DNA from: a bacterium
Lineage (GTDB): Bacteria; SM23-31; JAUVVT01
NCBI GenBank assembly: GCA_030616165.1
Contig: JAUWXV010000174.1
Coordinates: forward strand, 1 to 7,902
Length of the DNA stretch: 7,902 nt
Direction of reading: 5' to 3'
Shown here: positions 5,110-7,902 of the stretch, piece after piece
How positions within the stretch are numbered: position 1 is the stretch's first letter
How the letters are laid out: every line of letters begins with the position of its first letter
The notes under the pieces: model-generated
Databases searched by the model: none
What the model was told of the DNA's origin: nothing
The model's input: only the letters and a program-made list of their open reading frames with translations
Translations under genes and position numbers: made by a program

Positions 5110-6312
5110 GTGAATAAAATTGTTATATTTGGAGCAGGTAATATAGGAAGGTCGTTTATTGCACAATTATTTTCAAAGGCAGGATATGAAGTGGTTTTTA
5201 TAGAGATAGATCCTGTAATCCTCGAAGCACTGAATAAATATCATAAATATAGAATTGAAGTTAAGGATATTCGTTCGGAGACGATATGGGTAGATAATGT
5301 TAGTGGGATTAATCTAAAAGAATCCGAAAAGGTGAGAGATGCAGTCTCAACTGCGGGTATTATAGCAACTGCTGTGGGTTCAAAAGCTCTCTCTGATATT
5401 TATGAAGATATTGCTTATGGGATTTTATTAAGGAGAAAAACGAATCCAGAGAATCCACTTAATATAATAATATGCGAGAACCTCAGAAATGCAAAAGAAG
5501 AGTTTTATAGAGGATTAAGAAAATATCTTCCCTGGGATTTTCCCGAAGATGAAATGCCCGGACTTGTGGAGACAAGTATCGGAAAGATGGTTCCCATAAT
5601 GAGAGAAGGGGATAGGATGAGTGACCCCCTTTTAGTTTATGCAGAGGCTTTCAATACTTTAATACTTGATAAGAAAGAATTTAAGGGTAAAATACCTGAT
5701 GTCTCCGGTCTTGACCTGAAAGATAATATGAAGGCGTATGTGGATAGAAAGTTGTTCATACATAATCTTGGACATGCCGCAGTAGCATATTTGGGATATG
5801 TTTTTAATCCAGAATTAGAGTATATCTGGGAAGCAGTTAATATACCCGAAATTGAACAAACAGCAAGGTCTGCTATGTGGGAATCAGGATTATCATTAAT
5901 TGAAGAATATCCACAAGAGTTCAATAAAGCAAATCAAAAAGAGCATATTGATGACTTGTTAATTAGGTTTAAAAACAAGAATTTAAACGATACGATATAC
6001 CGCGTAGGGAGAGATATTCAAAGAAAACTTAGTCCTGAAGATAGGCTTGTTGGAGCTGTTAGACTTGATATAAAGTATAATATTAATTATGATAATACCG
6101 CAAAAGCAATTGCTTCTTCCGTTCTTTTCAGAGCAAAGGGCGAAAAGGGAAAGTTATTTTACAGAGACGAAATATTTGTAAATAATATCTATTCGAAAGG
6201 TATAGAAAGAGTGCTGACCGAAGTCTGCAAATTAAATAAAGTTTCAGATAGTGAGATTATTAGAAAAATAAGTTTGTTTCATAAAAGGATTCTTGAATCC
6301 GGGACTTTTTAA
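5110..6312 (+). CDS. mtlD: Mannitol-1-phosphate 5-dehydrogenase (MtlD-like)
   Basis: A 400-residue cytosolic member of the long-chain polyol dehydrogenase family, which interconverts mannitol-1-phosphate and fructose-6-phosphate with NAD(H). The N-terminal Rossmann motif G8-A-G10-N-I-G13-R follows the start directly, as in E. coli MtlD (382 residues). Further matches are L-N-I-I-I-C-E-N (122-124 are C-E-N), the catalytic block D-R-K-L-F-I-H-N-L-G-H with K214, N219 and H222, and R-V-G-R-D-I-Q-R-K-L (298-307) followed by P-E-D-R-L. The GTG start has only an A/G-rich stretch (AAAAGAAA) as a weak ribosome-binding site, but no other start preserves the Rossmann motif. No mannitol PTS genes lie in the window, so the substrate could come from another uptake route or from fructose-6-phosphate. 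Related polyol-phosphate or uronate reductases are the main alternatives. Confidence 0.88.
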   Translation: MNKIVIFGAGNIGRSFIAQLFSKAGYEVVFIEIDPVILEALNKYHKYRIEVKDIRSETIWVDNVSGINLKESEKVRDAVSTAGIIATAVGSKALSDIYEDIAYGILLRRKTNPENPLNIIICENLRNAKEEFYRGLRKYLPWDFPEDEMPGLVETSIGKMVPIMREGDRMSDPLLVYAEAFNTLILDKKEFKGKIPDVSGLDLKDNMKAYVDRKLFIHNLGHAAVAYLGYVFNPELEYIWEAVNIPEIEQTARSAMWESGLSLIEEYPQEFNKANQKEHIDDLLIRFKNKNLNDTIYRVGRDIQRKLSPEDRLVGAVRLDIKYNINYDNTAKAIASSVLFRAKGEKGKLFYRDEIFVNNIYSKGIERVLTEVCKLNKVSDSEIIRKISLFHKRILESGTF

Positions 6313-6334
6313 ATAAATGAGAAATTTATTTAAA
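6308..6334. terminator. Possible bidirectional terminator between convergent genes
   Basis: TTTAAATAAAT (6308-6318) and ATTTATTTAAA (6324-6334) pair perfectly over 11 bp around GAGAA. The arms contain the stop codons of both mtlD (6310-6312) and the minus-strand small gene (6326-6328). The stem is all A-U, so it is weak as an intrinsic terminator, and such pairing arises easily in AT-rich DNA. Confidence 0.35.
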
Positions 6335-6481
6335 GTATTTGTAATCAATCTTTTTTGGTTTAGAGTTTTCTACAAATATAACAGTTGATCCACATTTTCT
6401 ACAGTTGTAAATGTTTACATATTTTCTCCCATTGACATTTTCGATTCTTCCAAGCATTTCAATTTTTCTGTGATAGCACAT
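6326..6481 (-). CDS. Small zinc-ribbon-like protein, 51 aa
   Basis: A 51-codon ORF ending in TAA, with a strong ribosome-binding site (AAGGAG at 6495-6490, 8 bases before ATG). The product begins M-C-Y-H-R-K and carries C27-R-K-C30-G, so C2, H4, C27 and C30 could bind one metal ion as a minimal zinc ribbon. Between them is a beta-prone stretch (R-K-Y-V-N-I-Y-N, 19-26), and after them T-V-I-F-V (33-37) and a lysine-rich C-terminus. No family recognised. It lies 13 bases from the end of mtlD, facing it, and is divergent from the FAH gene. The Shine-Dalgarno site, metal-ligand pattern and mixed composition make a chance ORF unlikely. A role in nucleic-acid or protein binding is only inferred from the fold type. 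Confidence 0.72.
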   Translation of the reverse strand: MCYHRKIEMLGRIENVNGRKYVNIYNCRKCGSTVIFVENSKPKKIDYKYFK

Positions 6482-6559
6482 ATTTCTATCTCCTTGACTT
6501 TATATTTTTACTTGCTTTAGTATCGGCATAATAGTTTTTTTAGTTGAATTTTCAGGAAG

Positions 6560-6581
6560 TTTTGCAGTATTCTATGCAAAA
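6560..6581. promoter_or_regulatory. Dyad TTTTGCA-N8-TGCAAAA in the divergent region, possible operator
   Basis: Perfect 7-base inverted arms (6560-6566 and 6575-6581) are separated by 8 bases, placing them about two helical turns end to end, as many repressor sites are. It lies between the divergently read zinc-ribbon gene (starts 6481) and the FAH gene (starts 6687), where one regulator could affect both. No regulator gene is present in the window. Confidence 0.3.
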
Positions 6582-6686
6582 AGATTAATCTCTGGAGAAT
6601 AAATATTGGATTTTCAAAATAATTTTGATAAATTTTTATAGAATTATTCATAAAACGGAATGACAGTATAATTTAAGGAGTATCTA

Positions 6687-7652
6687 ATGAAACTTCTGCA
6701 TTATATAAAAGGTTCTAAATACCGCCTCGGATGTTTGGTGGATGATTATGTCGTAGATTTGAGCAGGGGTTGGAGGGATTATATTAAAATTGGAGGATTG
6801 GATAATAATAAGGGGGAACTCCCATCCGATATGGTTGAATTTTTTATGGCAGGAAGAGAATCTTTGAGGAATCTTAAAAGAGTTATAAGATTTGCAAAGG
6901 GATTGATAAAAAAAGAAGAATTTCATACTGATTTTATTTTTAATGCTGAAAAAGTAAAATTTGGTCCGCCTGTATTGAATCCCGGAAAGATAATATGTAT
7001 AGGTTTAAATTATCGTGATCACTGCGCCGAACAAGGAGTAAAAATTCCAAAAGTCCCGATAATATTTTCTAAGTTCAGCACTGCTGTTATTGGGCATAAT
7101 GATTTTGTGGTTAAACCCTCTTTGACAGAAAAACTTGATTATGAAGCAGAATTGGCATTTGTTATTGGAAAAGAGGGACGATGGATTAATAAAAAAGATT
7201 GGTTAAAGTATGTTGCAGGATATACAATTATGAATGATATAAGTGCCAGGGATATTCAATTTTCAGATGGTCAGTGGGTAAGGGGGAAGACCTTTGATAC
7301 TTTTGCACCTATTGGACCTTATATCGTTACAACTGACGAAATCAAAGACCCTCATAATCTTGTCATTCAACTTACTCTAAATGGAAAAATTATGCAAAAT
7401 TCTAATACATCCAATCTGATATTTGGTATTCCTCATCTGGTTAGTTTTCTTTCTAATGTAATGACATTGAAACCTGGAGATATTGTGACAACTGGAACAC
7501 CCCCAGGCGTTGGAATTTTCCGCAAACCTCCAGTTCTTTTGAAGCATAGTGACCAAATTGAAATATACATTGAAAAGATTGGAAAATTAAGAAATATGGT
7601 AATCGATGAATCTTTTTACAAAAAACAAATCAGGAATATTAAAAGAAAATAG
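6687..7652 (+). CDS. Fumarylacetoacetate hydrolase (FAH) family protein
   Basis: A 321-residue metal-dependent enzyme of the FAH superfamily, whose members hydrolyse or decarboxylate beta-diketo or 2-keto acids. The N-terminal domain (about 1-95) is the FAH-associated beta region; the catalytic domain starts at P-G-K-I-I-C-I-G-L-N-Y with H112 in R-D-H-C-A-E. Metal ligands are E153 and E155 in D-Y-E-A-E-L-A and D184 in N-D-I-S-A-R-D. The C-terminal G-D-I-V-T-T-G-T-P-P-G-V-G is characteristic. Relatives act in homoprotocatechuate, deoxy-keto sugar acid (such as diketo-deoxyfuconate) and acylpyruvate breakdown, and some decarboxylate oxaloacetate; which applies here cannot be read from sequence. 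AAGGAG (6675-6680) lies 6 bases before the ATG. TTGATA (6625-6630) and CATAAA (6649-6654), 18 bases apart, are a weak promoter candidate. It has no near neighbour upstream on its strand, so it is probably transcribed separately from mtlD. Confidence 0.88.
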   Translation: MKLLHYIKGSKYRLGCLVDDYVVDLSRGWRDYIKIGGLDNNKGELPSDMVEFFMAGRESLRNLKRVIRFAKGLIKKEEFHTDFIFNAEKVKFGPPVLNPGKIICIGLNYRDHCAEQGVKIPKVPIIFSKFSTAVIGHNDFVVKPSLTEKLDYEAELAFVIGKEGRWINKKDWLKYVAGYTIMNDISARDIQFSDGQWVRGKTFDTFAPIGPYIVTTDEIKDPHNLVIQLTLNGKIMQNSNTSNLIFGIPHLVSFLSNVMTLKPGDIVTTGTPPGVGIFRKPPVLLKHSDQIEIYIEKIGKLRNMVIDESFYKKQIRNIKRK

Positions 7653-7835
7653 AAAAGATAAATACTGTAATTAAGTCGATAACGAGGCAGTTGAAAATAC
7701 TTTCTCTCAATGCTTTTATCGAAGCCTAAAGAACAGAGAAATATGGGTAGGTTTTTCAGGGATATAAATGTAAGTACAAAAACTTGCTAAAAATACGGAC
7801 ATCAATCGAAGTATGCTTTGAAGGGAGAGATAATA

Positions 7836-7902
7836 ATGTATGAAAAAAAATTTATTCCTGAACAAAATTTAAAGGATTCAGTATTATTGGTCAACAAAAA
7901 AG
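7836..7902 (+). CDS. 5' end of an unidentified gene, cut by the window edge
   Basis: Twenty-two codons are visible after an ATG with a good ribosome-binding site (GGGAG at 7823-7827, 8 bases before the start). The product begins M-Y-E-K-K-F-I-P and continues L-K-D-S-V-L-L-V-N-K-K. In outline this resembles the first strands of an OB-fold such as that opening YhaM-type exoribonucleases, but 22 residues are too few to assign it. It is 183 bases downstream of the FAH gene; that spacer holds no gene on either strand. Confidence 0.55.
   Translation, partial: MYEKKFIPEQNLKDSVLLVNKK

Noticed and set aside
6667-6672. A perfect TATAAT just upstream of the FAH gene.
   Set aside because: It lies 2 bases before the AAGGAG ribosome-binding site, so initiation from it would remove or truncate that site; no -35 box at 16-18 bases.
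7677-7776. A stretch after the FAH gene with short segments (GAGGCA, CGAAGCC, GGGTAGG) recalling a cyclic-di-GMP-I riboswitch, and a CGATAA/TTATCG inverted pair.
   Set aside because: The conserved GGACGCAAAGCC core and the paired stems are not there, and the 6-base arms are too short and distant to be meaningful.

Overview
This is a low-GC (about one third by eye) stretch of bacterial chromosome with short genes, good Shine-Dalgarno sites on most of them, sigma-70-like promoters and dispersed palindromes of the REP type. Nothing in it fixes a taxon. The families present (spore-photolyase-like radical SAM protein, DUF2203, archaeal-type class I aldolase, MtlD, FAH hydrolase) and the AT-rich spacers would suit an uncultivated anaerobic or candidate-phylum bacterium. 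That placement is inference. No phage, transposase, CRISPR, tRNA or rRNA is visible.

Layout. Positions 1-336 hold no convincing gene but a dense run of hairpin-forming palindromes. A radical SAM protein of the SPL family follows (337-1392, +). It converges on a minus-strand group read right to left: a 49-residue Pro/Lys-rich ORF (2399-2250), a DUF2203 protein (2054-1647) with a well-formed promoter of its own, and a 65-residue Thr/Gln/Lys-rich ORF (1605-1408). A 491-base AT-rich spacer contains one more hairpin. The plus strand then carries a 34-residue-repeat alpha-solenoid protein (start probably TTG at 2900), a DeoC/FbaB-type class I aldolase (4112-4915), a mannitol-1-phosphate dehydrogenase homologue (5110-6312), a fumarylacetoacetate-hydrolase-family enzyme (6687-7652) and the first 22 codons of another gene at the right edge. 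A 51-residue zinc-ribbon-like ORF lies on the minus strand at 6481-6326, convergent with mtlD and divergent from the FAH gene.

How they fit together. Aldolase, MtlD and the FAH enzyme are three carbon-metabolism enzymes in the same orientation, but the spacers (194 and 374 bases) and the intervening minus-strand gene argue against one tight operon. No PTS or sugar transporter is present, so MtlD may act on cytosolic fructose-6-phosphate/mannitol-1-phosphate rather than downstream of mannitol PTS uptake. The solenoid protein sits 63 bases before the aldolase, which may have its own promoter overlapping the solenoid stop codon.

Most interesting: the solenoid protein, built of an exactly 34-residue unit repeated about ten times without indels; the SPL-like enzyme, which appears to lack the catalytic cysteine of true spore photoproduct lyase; three small genes with ribosome-binding or compositional support; and the palindrome island upstream of the SPL-like gene.
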